DNA of 64,000 nucleotides, from the NCBI GenBank assembly GCA_030407085.1, contig CM059586.1, positions 10,620,001-10,684,000 of the forward strand. Direction: 5' to 3'. The notes beneath the pieces were generated by a model. That model was not told the origin of the DNA. It saw only the letters and a program-made list of their open reading frames with translations, and searched no databases. A program made the position numbers and the translations under genes. Shown piece after piece: positions 21,162 to 31,328 of this stretch. This DNA is from Trichopria drosophilae. Its lineage: Eukaryota; Arthropoda; Insecta; Hymenoptera; Diapriidae. Each line of letters opens with the position of its first letter. Position 1 is the stretch's first letter.

Positions 21162-22503
21162 TCATTTACTAATTTTGCGATGTAAAGAGTTCCAGCTGTT
21201 GGAATAATCGATTTTCAAATAACCATATGTGTTAAGTGAGAGTTGTGATGGCGAAATCACCTCAAGGTATCGTTTGTTATCGACGTCATTGTGTCTTGTT
21301 CTTCTTGGAGCTACTGATATATCACTTAATGCTCTGTGATACAAACAATCTTCCCTGAAAAAGAAAATAATATTATGCTATTTTGAAATTATATTATAGA
21401 TGCGATCTTAATTTAAAATGATGATGAAGATAGCAGTCGATGTGAAATGTTGAAAATTATGCATCTAAGCATAAATATAACGTAAAACATCAGAATGTTA
21501 AAGTCTATTGGAATAATTAAAATAATGTTAACCTTCATTTTTGGAATCGTCTGCTATCTTCATCATCTTTAATTCAAATCAGTCGAAGATTATGCTATGG
21601 TGTATGTATTCTCTAAATTGTTTTTATAAATAATTGAAATAGATGTGTTAAGTGTATTACTCAGATTAATTTAACTTGAACTTTATCAATAAATGTTTTT
21701 GAAAACTATTTTTTAAAAACTTAATTTTTCTCTCTGATTAACTGAACAATGAGAAAACCCTGTGTAAAATTCCATTTTTATTTGTATCTATTTTCAATAG
21801 ATAAAATCTCTTTCAATCGTTTGATCATAAATTAATTTGTGCCACATAGGATACCACATCCAGTGATAAACGAGGACCAAAAAATTAATTAATGGAACCA
21901 AAACAATGTCCAAATAAATATTTCTTAATTTATTTATTGTAATTAATATATTTCAGTATTTTTATGATGAATTTTACTTTCACTGTATTTTATTGTGACA
22001 ATGGGACAAAATTTGCAACTGCAATAAATATTAGCCTATTTCAGTGCTTTTAATTAAAAAAAAAATGATCAAATTCTTAATAATTTAATCTATTTGTTCG
22101 TTATTGTAATTTTTAATTAATTTTAATTAATTGTTATGTAATTTCGATATCACACTAATTTGGTCTTGTTTACAATTGTTTAAAAATGATGCATCTATAA
22201 TTTGATGGACTTGCTTAAAAAAGTGGATATAATCAGACACAACTGGATAGAAAAGGATCGAAAACAGGATAAAAATACCTCATTATGGATAAAAATGGAT
22301 TACATGTCTGTATATTTCTATCCTAATTTCGATCTGATATTTGCAATTTTATGGAGGGGGGGGGGGGGGTCTATATTTAAATTTTTATATTTAAAAACTG
22401 TAAAACATAATTTTATCTTACTTTGGAAGACTTCTTGCTCGAGATGATTTATTTCTTCTTTTTAATAACTCCCTCATCCGATGTTCCTCAAGTGCTTCGA
22501 GTT
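21162..22503 (-). CDS. Last two exons of a spliced gene, unknown protein
   Basis: The penultimate exon (22422-22503) follows an acceptor TTTCATTTTACAG and encodes LEALEEHRMRELLKRRNKSS followed by RARSLP. It ends in AA before the donor GTAAGA. The last exon (21162-21354) follows a textbook acceptor (TTTTCTTTTTCAG). Its first G completes AAG (Lys), after which it reads EDCLYHRALSDISVAPRRTR, continues with RYLEVISPSQLSLNTYGYLK, and ends SLHRKISK with TGA. The intron is 1067 bp. The penultimate exon is a basic, helix-prone, coiled-coil-like stretch. A polyadenylation signal run (AATAAATAAA on the minus strand) lies at 21001-21010. Upstream exons must lie beyond 22503, with one base carried into the next codon; I could not find them. 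The function is unknown. The matching phase, splice sites and poly-A signal make a real host gene likely. Confidence 0.7.
21405..21585. repeat. Inverted repeat inside the intron of the minus gene
   Basis: GATGATGAAGATAGCAGTCG near 21420 is mirrored by CGTCTGCTATCTTCATCATC near 21549. The arms are about 30 bp and about 110 bp apart. It looks like a small MITE or a foldable intron element. The minus-strand arm has splice-like edges, but its phase does not fit the flanking exons. Confidence 0.55.
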
Positions 22504-24049
22504 CTGTAAAATGAAACATTTATTAAAAATCATTAAAAAATCTTTATCGTTAATGTATATATACATATATAGCTACAATTTTCCTATTCAATACTGCATC
22601 TTTATATGTGAATAAGAAAGTTAATTGACATTCAAACAATACTCTTAGCTTAGTGACACTCTTATGAAAGCAAATGAAAGACTAAATTGCGAGACAGAGA
22701 TGATTAACTAAACAGAACACATGAGTTATTGCTGATATTTGGTAATTGTTGAATACAAAATGGAAGTGTAAAGAAATTTCAATATTTTTGTTATTAGTAA
22801 AACAGATCAGATTATCTAAAAATAGAAACAAACATTTCCTCATTTAATGATTTCAGATAAAATATATTTTTTAAAAAATGTCGATGGGATTATTACAAAT
22901 TTATTAAATTGTTTTATTTGTAAAACACGACTTCTTTTGAATATCTGAAGTCTATTAATGAAAAAAAAAACAAATAAAAGTGCCATGGATTAAATATGCT
23001 CAGAGGAATTCAAATTAATTCGTCATTAATTAAATATATTAAATAATATAAATTTAACTTAGGTGCATTTCAAAATTACTATAATTAACGGCTTAAACCT
23101 ACAAATTACATTAGATGTTAAAATGCCATAGTTTGAAAATCTCTAAACATTTCAAACACCTTGCATCAAACATCTCTCGATACATTAAATATTCAAACAT
23201 TTTTAAAGAAGAAGTTTTCAATACATTTAAGTAAATTCCAAATAATTTAGAATACTGAAAGATAGAAGAAGATTCAGAAATGGAATTCAGACATCAAACA
23301 CTCTTATTTTAATTAAACTTCTACAATATGCCAATGATAATTCTGACAATTTTTATTTAGCGGTAATGAGATCGACAAATTGCACTAATATATTTTATAA
23401 GGTCATAAAATTCGAGTAACGTATTCAAAAGATATAGTATACAATTATTTTGCAAATTCTTCAAGTAAGAAAAGCAGTAATTTTTTCATTTGAAACATTG
23501 AACAGAGTTTTAAAAATGTTTAAAACGTTAACTAGAACTAGTCTCGTCTATTCTTGTATGAAATTAAAATAGTTATGTTCAAATTGTCAGAGGCAGAGAA
23601 ATTTCTCACTGCCGCATCGACATAAGGGAAAGGCCCAAAGACGAGAGAGCAGCGTTAATTTCCGCACAATTTGCCAGGCAGAACGCCCATCCGTATAGAC
23701 ATTTACATTGTTACGCTGCGGTACTTATTACGGATACAAAAGTGCACTTTCATTACGTTCCTTCTTTCGGGTATTTTATTTTCGTACTTTGTCTAACTTC
23801 ACACCTATGTCTTTGTTCTAAGGGTCGTCAATTTAACGAAGATGCAACTTTCGATTTTCGTTAACAGTCGGAACAAGTTCTCATTTTTTTTCCACTGTTC
23901 CATGCCAGAAAGGAAAACATCTAATGTTACTAATTCAAAGAAACAAACTCTATGTGGCCTTGATACGATGCCAATTTCTCAAATATTTTATTCATCTGAA
24001 CGGATATAAACATTATTTGTCAATGTTTTACCTTTTCCTACCCGTTAAT
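22504..24049. other. Intergenic or intronic AT-rich DNA
   Basis: I see no supported gene. It would be intronic if the minus-strand gene ending at 21162 starts further right. Positions 23585-23720 are locally GC-richer (CTGCCGCATCGACATAAGGG and following). No long ORF is present, so this could be a regulatory or untranslated segment. Confidence 0.4.
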
Positions 24050-24880
24050 TGTTCTATTGGTTGCATAGGATATATTTCGTGGTATAATGGTTCTCTTATC
24101 CTTTATTCTTCGATAGGAAATGATTAAATCATTAATGTGCAAAATGGCGATTGTAGATACGAATTTTTCGAGGATACCATACCCATTTGAAACGCCGTTA
24201 CGTTTATAATTTTGCAAAAAATCTAAAAAAAGAATTTCGTTGAAAAATCAATTTTTTTTGTATTGAATTTAAGAATTAACATTGTTATTGAAATTCTTCT
24301 GAAAAGCGAATATTCAATTTTGAAAGAGTACCCTTACAAATCTCCGGTATATATTTTTGAAAAGAGACAGAAAAAGGGTATCCTTGAAAATTGGTGCACA
24401 AAAATGTCGTTTTCGCATGGCTTAATGTTCAGTACTGTTGTAATGTAATGTTGTTATTTTTGTACTGTAATGTTAATAGTGGTTAAAAACTATGTATACT
24501 GTTAAATGTTTACTAATCAGTTACATTGCAGCATTTGTGCAGTTTCATGGTCACAAGTATCCAGTAAGTAACAAATTATTTCATTTTTGAAGGTGTGCAT
24601 TCTGCTTTTGAGTTCAGTATTACAACCCGACATTTAGCGGACAGCGAGCTGCATTCAAGGAAAAGGAAATTCTGGAAGCAAACCGCTTTAAGATATCGTG
24701 ACTTTGTGAACTTATGAGGGTAACAAATAAATTTAAATGATCGGATAAAGATACTAATTCAAGTAAGTATATATAAATTTTTTTTTTCTATGATAGGATC
24801 TTTCAACAATGGCCTACCAGTAAATCGGTGGGCAATTTTGGGACGTAACACCAATTTTAATTATAGTATTAATTATATAT
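24050..24880. repeat. Segmental repeat shared with 47750-48290
   Basis: Blocks such as CACAAGTATCCAGTAAGTAACAA (24554) and CATAAGTATGCAGTAAGTAACAA (47933), the ATATCGTGACTTTGTGAA block and the AACACCAAT stretch are collinear in the two regions. In both cases 5S rRNA sequence follows within a few hundred bases. This suggests that 5S-bearing segments were duplicated together. Confidence 0.65.
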
Positions 24881-24884
24881 ATTA

Positions 24885-24944
24885 GAGGTCATTATGCAAG
24901 TATTGACCGCGCTCAATGTTATTTCACTTCAGTGATCGGTCGAG
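24885..24944 (-). pseudogene. 5S rRNA relic, internal fragment
   Basis: It matches roughly 5S nt 35-95 with changes (ATTGACCGCGCTCAATG, TTCAGTGATCGG). The 5' part of the gene and the first part of the flank are deleted, so it runs straight into the normal 5S spacer at 24945. It is non-functional. Confidence 0.85.
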
Positions 24945-25185
24945 TTACGGCAATAATGTTCGAACTCATAAAAATATCAGACGTTCTCGATAGTATATAT
25001 CGATTAATTGCTTATTAGCCGATCGAGAGGTTAATATAATATTTAATTTTTACCACGTTGCAAAAGATACATTTCATTAGGAATATAATGTTGAAATTTT
25101 TGTAAAATTTGACGTTTCTTGCCGCGATTTAACATTTTTCGTTATATACATCGATAATAACACGCGGAACGCAAAAAACAAAAAA

Positions 25186-25303
25186 GACAACAACACGCGG
25201 TGTTCCCAAGCGGTCACCCATCCAAGTACTGACCGCGCTCAATGCTTCTTAACTTCAGTGATCGGACGAGAACTGGTTCTTTTAGCATGATATGGTCGTT
25301 GTC
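25186..25303 (-). rRNA. 5S ribosomal RNA gene
   Basis: This complete 118 nt 5S gene is transcribed leftward. It starts GACAACGACCATATCATGC and ends CCGCGTGTTGTTGTC, followed by a T-run (TTTTTTGTTTTTT) as Pol III terminator. The C-box region TACTTGGATGGGTGACCG is intact; the A-box AGTTAAGAAGC is slightly diverged. Terminal helix GACAAC/GTTGTC, helix II ATGCT/AGCAT and helix III CAG/CTG all pair. About 60 bp of 5' flank is shared with the copies at 38158, 48574 and 49310. Confidence 0.95.
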
Positions 25304-25651
25304 TGATAAAATGAAATCATTAAATCGAGAGACAAGAAACGGGCCTTGTGATCGGTTGTGAAGTGGACTACTTTCAACAAAAACGTATTTGTGCATTTAT
25401 TATCAATTAGTTGCGGTAATAACGTTTGAACTCACAAAAATATCAGACGTTCTCGATAGTATATATAGTTTAACTGCTTCTTAGTCGATCGAGAGATTGA
25501 TATAATCTTTAATTTTGACCACGTTACAAAAGATATATTCCATTAGGAATATATTGTTGACATTTTTGTAAAATTTAACGTTTCTTGCCGCGATTTAACA
25601 TTTTTCGTTGTATACATCGATAATAACACGTGGAGCGCAAAAAACAAAAAA
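25304..25651. repeat. 5S intergenic spacer
   Basis: This 348 bp spacer between two minus-strand 5S genes gives a repeat unit of about 466 bp. Partial copies lie at 24945-25185, 37947-38157 and 48692-48860. The part nearest each transcription start (GAGAGACAAGAAACGGG) is the best conserved. Confidence 0.85.
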
Positions 25652-25745
25652 GACAACAACACGCGGTGTTCCCAAGCGGTCACCTATCCAAGTACTGACC
25701 GCGCTCAATGCTTCTTAACTTCAGTGATCGGACGAGAACTGGTTC
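25652..25745 (-). pseudogene. 3' part of a 5S gene split by LINE-1
   Basis: This is 5S nt 25-118 with its T-run terminator. It is separated from nt 1-39 (31361-31399) by the 5.6 kb retrotransposon. GACGAGAACTGGTTC is present at both edges (25731-25745 and 31361-31375) as the target-site duplication. The internal Pol III promoter boxes remain on this side. Confidence 0.92.
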
Positions 25746-25746
25746 G

Positions 25747-25772
25747 TTTTTTTTTTTTTTTTTTTTTTTTTT
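25747..25772 (-). terminator. LINE-1 poly-A tail
   Basis: A run of 26 T on the plus strand directly abuts the target duplication. It represents the reverse-transcribed poly-A tail of the inserted RNA. Confidence 0.9.
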
Positions 25773-26183
25773 CTTGTTTATTGATAACCCTTATACAATA
25801 TATTAAGATTACAATAAAATCGCAATAAACAACGGATTCTAGTATTACATTTTTTTAGTTTGGCGAGACTCTTGGCGATGATTAGGCGCTACTTAGTCTA
25901 ATACAATTATTGTTTTTTTAATTCTATATTAGTTTTTTTCCGAAGTAGAATTATCCTTAATAGGATATTTTTACTCAATGACAATTTCACATTTCTGTTC
26001 TTCATTATCCAGAAAAACGGGTTAGAAAACTGGATGAGATTCGCTATTGTAGATAAAAATGGGAGGAAGGGGATGGGAGTGGGAATAAATATATGAGGAT
26101 TATTTACAATATGTACAACTTAAACCTAGTCTTAACCTAAATTACGATACATGGTCGTTTATAAATTTATTTCGTAGCTAACT

Positions 26184-29100
26184 TTAGTATGAGGAAAGCC
26201 ACCAATACTTTTTGGTATTTTTTCTATGGTTGTCCTTACGATCTTTAAGTGATAGAGACATATCGAATCTCCATGATGGATTGAACGATAAACCATCGAG
26301 GTTTGGATTATAAGATATGCGCTTATCTTTGATTCTTCGCATTATATGGTAAATAATCGGTATGTTGTTTTGGTCTTGTATGTAATTGTATTCATCTAGG
26401 TATAAAAATGTTTCTGGGGGTATAAAGCCTGTTCTTAGTGTATTCCTATCGTACAATGTATTCCGGTAAAGTGAGCTGTAAATTAAACTGTTTTCTTTTA
26501 TATTACGGGTATGCGCAAAATGGTTTCTACACAACTTAAGTATATGACAGTCAATTCGATGAATGTTTGCGATGTTATAAATTTTGTTATTTGATACATA
26601 TTCTTGGAAGTTGGATTCTATCGATCTGTGAATTCCTAGACAGGTTCTAAGACATTTCCTTTCGAAGATTCTGATTTTTTCCATTAGAGAAGCTGACATA
26701 TTGAACCATATAGGACAACCATATGTTATAATAGGCCTGATTAATGATTGATAGCATAGAATTTTTATTTTCGAGTCTAAGTATTTAGAATAAAAAAGTC
26801 TCTTACATTTAAAAAAAGCATTCCTGGCTTTGGAAAGTTGAATTTCAATATGCTTTTGGAATTGAAGAGTTTCATCAACATTAATCCCTAAATATTTGAC
26901 AATTTTTTTGTGGGGTATCAGTTCCCCGTTATTACCTGATTCTTTGATACAAAAATTTTTACTATATTTCCTTTCCGCTTTTGAAAGTGATGATAGTTTT
27001 TGCCTGAATACAATCGTCTCGCATTTACTAGGATTAATTTTTAATTTCCATGTAAAGTAATAATCCTGTATTTTGTTAAAGAGTTCTTGGAGTTCTTCTT
27101 GTATAATTTTTGTTTTAGAGCCAACAATATAAATTATCAGGTCATCTGCGAAAGCTAGTCCATTTTTATGTGGTTCTCTGTTTATACCAAATAATTTGAG
27201 GAGATCACTATTGAAAATATTAAATAGAATTGGAGAGTTAACTGTTCCTTGCTGGAGGCCATTTCTTATTTTAAATTCTTTGGTAGACGTATTAGACCCA
27301 TCTGATGTAATAAATGATTTGTCTGTTATCATACGCCACACTATTTTTATTAAATAAGACGGAAATTGTTTTTTTATCATTTTATATATCAATGCCTCGA
27401 TCCAGATTGTGTCAAATGCCTTTTCCAGATCTATGAGGCATGCCCCAACTCTTTTGTTCCCATTTAAAGCCCAGCAGATATCGGATACTAATTTGTGAAT
27501 AGCGAGAGTTGTGGAGTGTTTATGCCTGAATCCGAATTGGCTCTCCGGAATTATACTATTTTTATTACAGAAATCTGTTAAGGAATTATTTATTAATATC
27601 TCAAAAACTTTACTTATGTTGGGTAAAAGGCTAATCGGTCGCATGTTAGCTGGATTCGAAATATCTTTGTCTTTTTTGGGTAGTGCTATGATTTTTGCTT
27701 TTTTCCACTGGGTCGGAAAGTACATATTATTTAATGTGTTGTTGAACAAGATTGTGTAGAGCCATTTTATTTTTGAAGGAATATGTTTTAATACTATATT
27801 AGGAATATCATCTAACCCTGCAGATTTCTTATTATTTAATTTATCAAAAATCTTAGACATTTCTCTAAAGTTTGTGAAGTATCTTGTTTGTTCTCCAATT
27901 TGAAGAGGGTTATCGGCTCTATTTTGTTTAGAAAAAGTTGTTACTGTGATATTTTCCTGACTATCCTTTTCGATTTCTGTTTTCAGTTTATTTGTGTCCC
28001 TTACAATAATTTCACTTAATCTGTCTTTTCCGAAACTTTCATTTTGATTATGAATACTCTCAAAATGGGCTCCTATTATGTTTAACTTTTCGGATGGGTT
28101 TTCAATTACATAGATTCCTGAATTATCTGAAGAAGCTATTTGAGGATTTAAACCAGCCGACTTAATAAGTTCTGATTTATTATGAGGAATTTTTAAAGTC
28201 GGTATGGTAGTAGTGCCTTTGGGTCGAAAGAATTGATTCACTTGCGGGAACATGTTACTTGGGTCATTTATTGGTATTTTTTTTATCTTGTTCTTCCAGT
28301 ACGTTGATATTGTACTTTTAAATTCTTGCTTTAGTTTTATTTTCATAGCCTTTAATATTGATTTAAGGTTAGCAATTTTTTCTTCTTTATTATTTACTTT
28401 GTTACGACGCAGATCATTTATTTGGGCTAAAATAAAGCTTTTATCTTTCTGGATTTCTTTTATTTTATTATTTATATAAGATTCGCACGAATTTTTATCT
28501 TTTGTTTTTGGAATTATTTGGTGAATAGTGTGAACGATGTTTATTTCTATTTCTTTTAAGTATATATCGATTTCGTTATTAGTTAAATTTCTATCGTTTG
28601 GTATCTGAATGTTGCAGCTAGAATTTAGTTTAGATTTGAATTTTTCCCAGTTTGTCTTTTTAAAGTTTAATTTATGATGACTATTTTGTGTTTGCAAAAC
28701 AAAATCTTTATTGAATTGAAAACCAACTTCAATATTTAAAGCATTATGATCGCTGTCGTAAATTATAGAATTTATTGTGTTTTTAGAGTATTTATTAAGT
28801 ACTTCTAATCTCGTATCTGTTAAGCAGAGGTCTAAGTAACTGTTACCCGCTGGATAAGACGGATCTTCCGATCCAAAAAGACGTAACTTATAACGAAAAT
28901 CATTTTTTTCAATCCAGGAATTTAGAAACACTCCTCTGGGATTGTTATTACGGTTTTTCCAATTCGTGTGTTTTGCGTTTAAGTCACCAGCAATGATATA
29001 ATAGTTTTCTTTTCTGTCTAGTTTTAGAGTTTTAAAGAGTTCATTAAGTTCCAGGTTAAATTCTTTTTGGTTGCTAGGTCGTGCATAAGCTGATATAATG

Positions 29101-29477
29101 TATAGATTTTCGTTACTTTTTAGATGAAGTTTGATAATCGATGTTTCTAAAAGAACGGGGTTCATTAAAGAATTTTTGATAACACGTGTATATTTCAACT
29201 GTTTTTTTATTAATATCGCGGTACCACCTGCTTGTATTGCATTCTCTCTATCGGTACGAATTATGTTATAATTTTTAAATTGAATTTTATGAATTTTACT
29301 AAGCTTTGTTTCTCCGAGTAATACAATATCCGGGTTATTTGTTTGTAATAAATTAAAAAGATTATTCCGTCTTTGGTTAGTTATAATCGAGTTTACATTA
29401 ATGGATATTATTTTTAATTTTTTAAATAGTGCAAATGACGAATTTATGTTATTATTAAGTGTACGGGTCGCAGCCAT
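26184..29477 (-). CDS. LINE-1 ORF2: AP endonuclease and reverse transcriptase
   Basis: ORF2 encodes 1097 residues and is uninterrupted. The N-terminal APE-type endonuclease (about 20-250) shows N27, the GETKL glutamate (E56), the AYARP tyrosine (Y131), GDLN (D165, N167), the SYLDLCLTD aspartate (D216) and the SDHNA box (D243, H244). This nuclease would nick the 5S target. The reverse transcriptase (about 590-880) has RPISLLPNISKVFE, QFGFRHKHST, ACLIDLEKAFD (D683), GLQQGTVNSP and AFADDL (D778, D779). The C-terminal part contains the usual thumb-like and basic region and ends YWWLSSY; there is no RNase H. The start ATG overlaps the ORF1 stop by one base (TAATG), suggesting translation by termination-reinitiation. 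All catalytic residues appear intact, so the protein could be active. Confidence 0.95.
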   Translation of the reverse strand: MAATRTLNNNINSSFALFKKLKIISINVNSIITNQRRNNLFNLLQTNNPDIVLLGETKLSKIHKIQFKNYNIIRTDRENAIQAGGTAILIKKQLKYTRVIKNSLMNPVLLETSIIKLHLKSNENLYIISAYARPSNQKEFNLELNELFKTLKLDRKENYYIIAGDLNAKHTNWKNRNNNPRGVFLNSWIEKNDFRYKLRLFGSEDPSYPAGNSYLDLCLTDTRLEVLNKYSKNTINSIIYDSDHNALNIEVGFQFNKDFVLQTQNSHHKLNFKKTNWEKFKSKLNSSCNIQIPNDRNLTNNEIDIYLKEIEINIVHTIHQIIPKTKDKNSCESYINNKIKEIQKDKSFILAQINDLRRNKVNNKEEKIANLKSILKAMKIKLKQEFKSTISTYWKNKIKKIPINDPSNMFPQVNQFFRPKGTTTIPTLKIPHNKSELIKSAGLNPQIASSDNSGIYVIENPSEKLNIIGAHFESIHNQNESFGKDRLSEIIVRDTNKLKTEIEKDSQENITVTTFSKQNRADNPLQIGEQTRYFTNFREMSKIFDKLNNKKSAGLDDIPNIVLKHIPSKIKWLYTILFNNTLNNMYFPTQWKKAKIIALPKKDKDISNPANMRPISLLPNISKVFEILINNSLTDFCNKNSIIPESQFGFRHKHSTTLAIHKLVSDICWALNGNKRVGACLIDLEKAFDTIWIEALIYKMIKKQFPSYLIKIVWRMITDKSFITSDGSNTSTKEFKIRNGLQQGTVNSPILFNIFNSDLLKLFGINREPHKNGLAFADDLIIYIVGSKTKIIQEELQELFNKIQDYYFTWKLKINPSKCETIVFRQKLSSLSKAERKYSKNFCIKESGNNGELIPHKKIVKYLGINVDETLQFQKHIEIQLSKARNAFFKCKRLFYSKYLDSKIKILCYQSLIRPIITYGCPIWFNMSASLMEKIRIFERKCLRTCLGIHRSIESNFQEYVSNNKIYNIANIHRIDCHILKLCRNHFAHTRNIKENSLIYSSLYRNTLYDRNTLRTGFIPPETFLYLDEYNYIQDQNNIPIIYHIMRRIKDKRISYNPNLDGLSFNPSWRFDMSLSLKDRKDNHRKNTKKYWWLSSY

Positions 29478-31198
29478 TATAATTGAATGTCATCTAGAAT
29501 ATTAAAAAGTGCGTTTATTCTATCTTGGTTATTGTTAATTGTAGCTTGCATCGTATCTATTTTTGATTGTTGTTCTTTTAATAACTGTAGTATATTTTCG
29601 TTGAATGATTTAAAGGTTTGGATAACACTTTCTATTGTGTTGCTATTATTATTAAAAGAATTGTCTGAAATTGGCGTAATATTTGATTGTAGATTCGGTT
29701 CTGATATTTTAGAATGTTGACTGTTTTGTTCTTTACTATTTGGTTTGAGTTTAGTTACTTCTGCAAATGATACTTCCGGACGGTATTTATTATTAATTGT
29801 TTGAAGTTTGTTATTTTTTTTATCGTTATTTTTTGCTAATTTTTGCATTAATTTTTTCTGGATTTCAACAATTTTTGGACATCCTTTATATGAAGCCGGG
29901 TGTCCGTAATTTTTACAATTTACGCAGTAAATTTTGGTTTTGTCAATTACATCACCTTTTTTTATTTTGCACTCGCCTGGAGTGTTTGCTTCATTGCATT
30001 TGACACATCTGTATCCTATGAAGCAGTTCTGTGCTGTATGGCCTAAAAGCTGACATTTGTAACATTGAATAACTTGTTTCCTTTCTATTTTTTCCCATCT
30101 AATTACTTGGTACTTAAGATACTTAATTTTTAACAAATTGTTGGCTATACTATCTGGTGAGATTTGTACTAAAAATATCGGTAAGGTTTTATTGTGATCT
30201 TTTGAGTATTTTGTTTGAAACTGATTTACTTTCAAAATGTTAACATTTGGCAATTTTAGATTTTTCAATTCAGTCATAATTTCTATGCTATCAAAGGTAT
30301 TATTCAGACCTTTTATAAGAAAAGTTTTTGGTTTTTCGCATTCCGGCGTGAATGAATAAAAAATAGCATTTACGGAGGTTAATAAAGATTTCGCTTTTTT
30401 AAAGTCTACTAGGTTACTTAGATATAATATGTGTTTGTTATTATTTATCCGTTTTATGTGAAAATTTGTAATGCGCAGTTTTTCGTTTATTAATTTTACC
30501 GTATCCTTCGGGTCTTGTTTCATTATGGTGATCGGTGGTATCTTGTTTTGCTGTTTTCCTTGTTTTTCAGGTTCTTGCGTGCTTTGTGTTGACGGCAAGT
30601 CGGTGCTTGCGCTGGTTCCGGCGCGGGCGTCGGTGTCTGCGGGTGATGTTATGTTGACATTGAAAGAAGGTTCTTTTTCTTTTGTTGTGAAATTTGCCAT
30701 AGTTTGGCTTCTAGCAGCTTCATTTTTTTCTTTGATTATTTTTATTAAATCATCATTATTGTAGTCCTCTTCTGTTAGAAGACTTTGTAGTACTTCATAC
30801 CTGTTTTTATCGGTGAATTCCGATGATGTAGATTGATTGTCATCGATTTCCATTGTTATATTAGAATTTACAGGAGCATCGTTTGTAATATTGTATAATT
30901 TTTCTTTTGATTTTCTTTTGATAAGGTTAGGTTTTGGGTTCAGTTTTGCAAATTTTTTTTCTTTATTATTTACTGAACTTCTAGGTGGCGTATTATCCAT
31001 ATAGTCATGTATATTATCATTTGATGACGCTCTTTTGCGCGCTGCATATTTTTTCATTTTGTCTTCGATTTGGAATGATTCCGATGGATCTTTATTAGAC
31101 ATTTGTAGTCTTATGTCTTCTTTAATTTCACTTTTTTGTACATTTATAACGGTTTCTTTTTTATTTTTAATTTGATAATCAATAATGCACTGACACAA
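29477..31198 (-). CDS. LINE-1 ORF1: gag-like zinc-knuckle RNA-binding protein
   Basis: ORF1 encodes 573 residues. The first 220 are low-complexity, rich in Lys, Asn and Ser, and probably disordered. Residues about 222-372 form a PRE_C2HC/RRM-like region as in Jockey gag proteins. Zinc knuckles follow. Knuckle 1 is CX2CX4HX4C (C379, C382, H387, C392). Knuckle 2 is CX2CX3NX4C (C398, C401, N405, C410), where Asn replaces the usual His. Knuckle 3 is CX2CX4HX6C (C425, C428, H433, C440). Residues about 520-570 look like a coiled coil that could drive oligomerisation. The role is packaging element RNA into the RNP. An internal Met at 33 is an alternative start. The stop TAA overlaps the ORF2 ATG. 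Confidence 0.93.
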   Translation of the reverse strand: MCQCIIDYQIKNKKETVINVQKSEIKEDIRLQMSNKDPSESFQIEDKMKKYAARKRASSNDNIHDYMDNTPPRSSVNNKEKKFAKLNPKPNLIKRKSKEKLYNITNDAPVNSNITMEIDDNQSTSSEFTDKNRYEVLQSLLTEEDYNNDDLIKIIKEKNEAARSQTMANFTTKEKEPSFNVNITSPADTDARAGTSASTDLPSTQSTQEPEKQGKQQNKIPPITIMKQDPKDTVKLINEKLRITNFHIKRINNNKHILYLSNLVDFKKAKSLLTSVNAIFYSFTPECEKPKTFLIKGLNNTFDSIEIMTELKNLKLPNVNILKVNQFQTKYSKDHNKTLPIFLVQISPDSIANNLLKIKYLKYQVIRWEKIERKQVIQCYKCQLLGHTAQNCFIGYRCVKCNEANTPGECKIKKGDVIDKTKIYCVNCKNYGHPASYKGCPKIVEIQKKLMQKLAKNNDKKNNKLQTINNKYRPEVSFAEVTKLKPNSKEQNSQHSKISEPNLQSNITPISDNSFNNNSNTIESVIQTFKSFNENILQLLKEQQSKIDTMQATINNNQDRINALFNILDDIQL

Positions 31199-31328
31199 AG
31201 CACTGTCTCTATTTTAATTAACACTTGATAAAAACTATCAAAGATTATATTTGCAAAAAGAATTACTATTCTTTTGCTTGGGTTTTAAAGAATTGCACAA
31301 TGGCAGAAAGTATACGTTCGCAGCAGTC

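Noticed and set aside
24540..24570. Short exon-like block between AG and GTAAGT (CACAAGTATCCA)
   Set aside because: It belongs to a segmental repeat also at 47930 where the reading frame is not kept. It is too short to support a gene.
25214..25396. 60-codon minus ORF
   Set aside because: It is a chance frame through the 5S rRNA gene and its flank. The analogous ORF at 31238-31513 is a similar artefact through the LINE-1 5' UTR and 5S.
29487..30764. Several plus-strand ORFs opposite LINE-1 ORF1
   Set aside because: They are antisense shadows of a long A-rich ORF. The minus frame carries the zinc knuckles.
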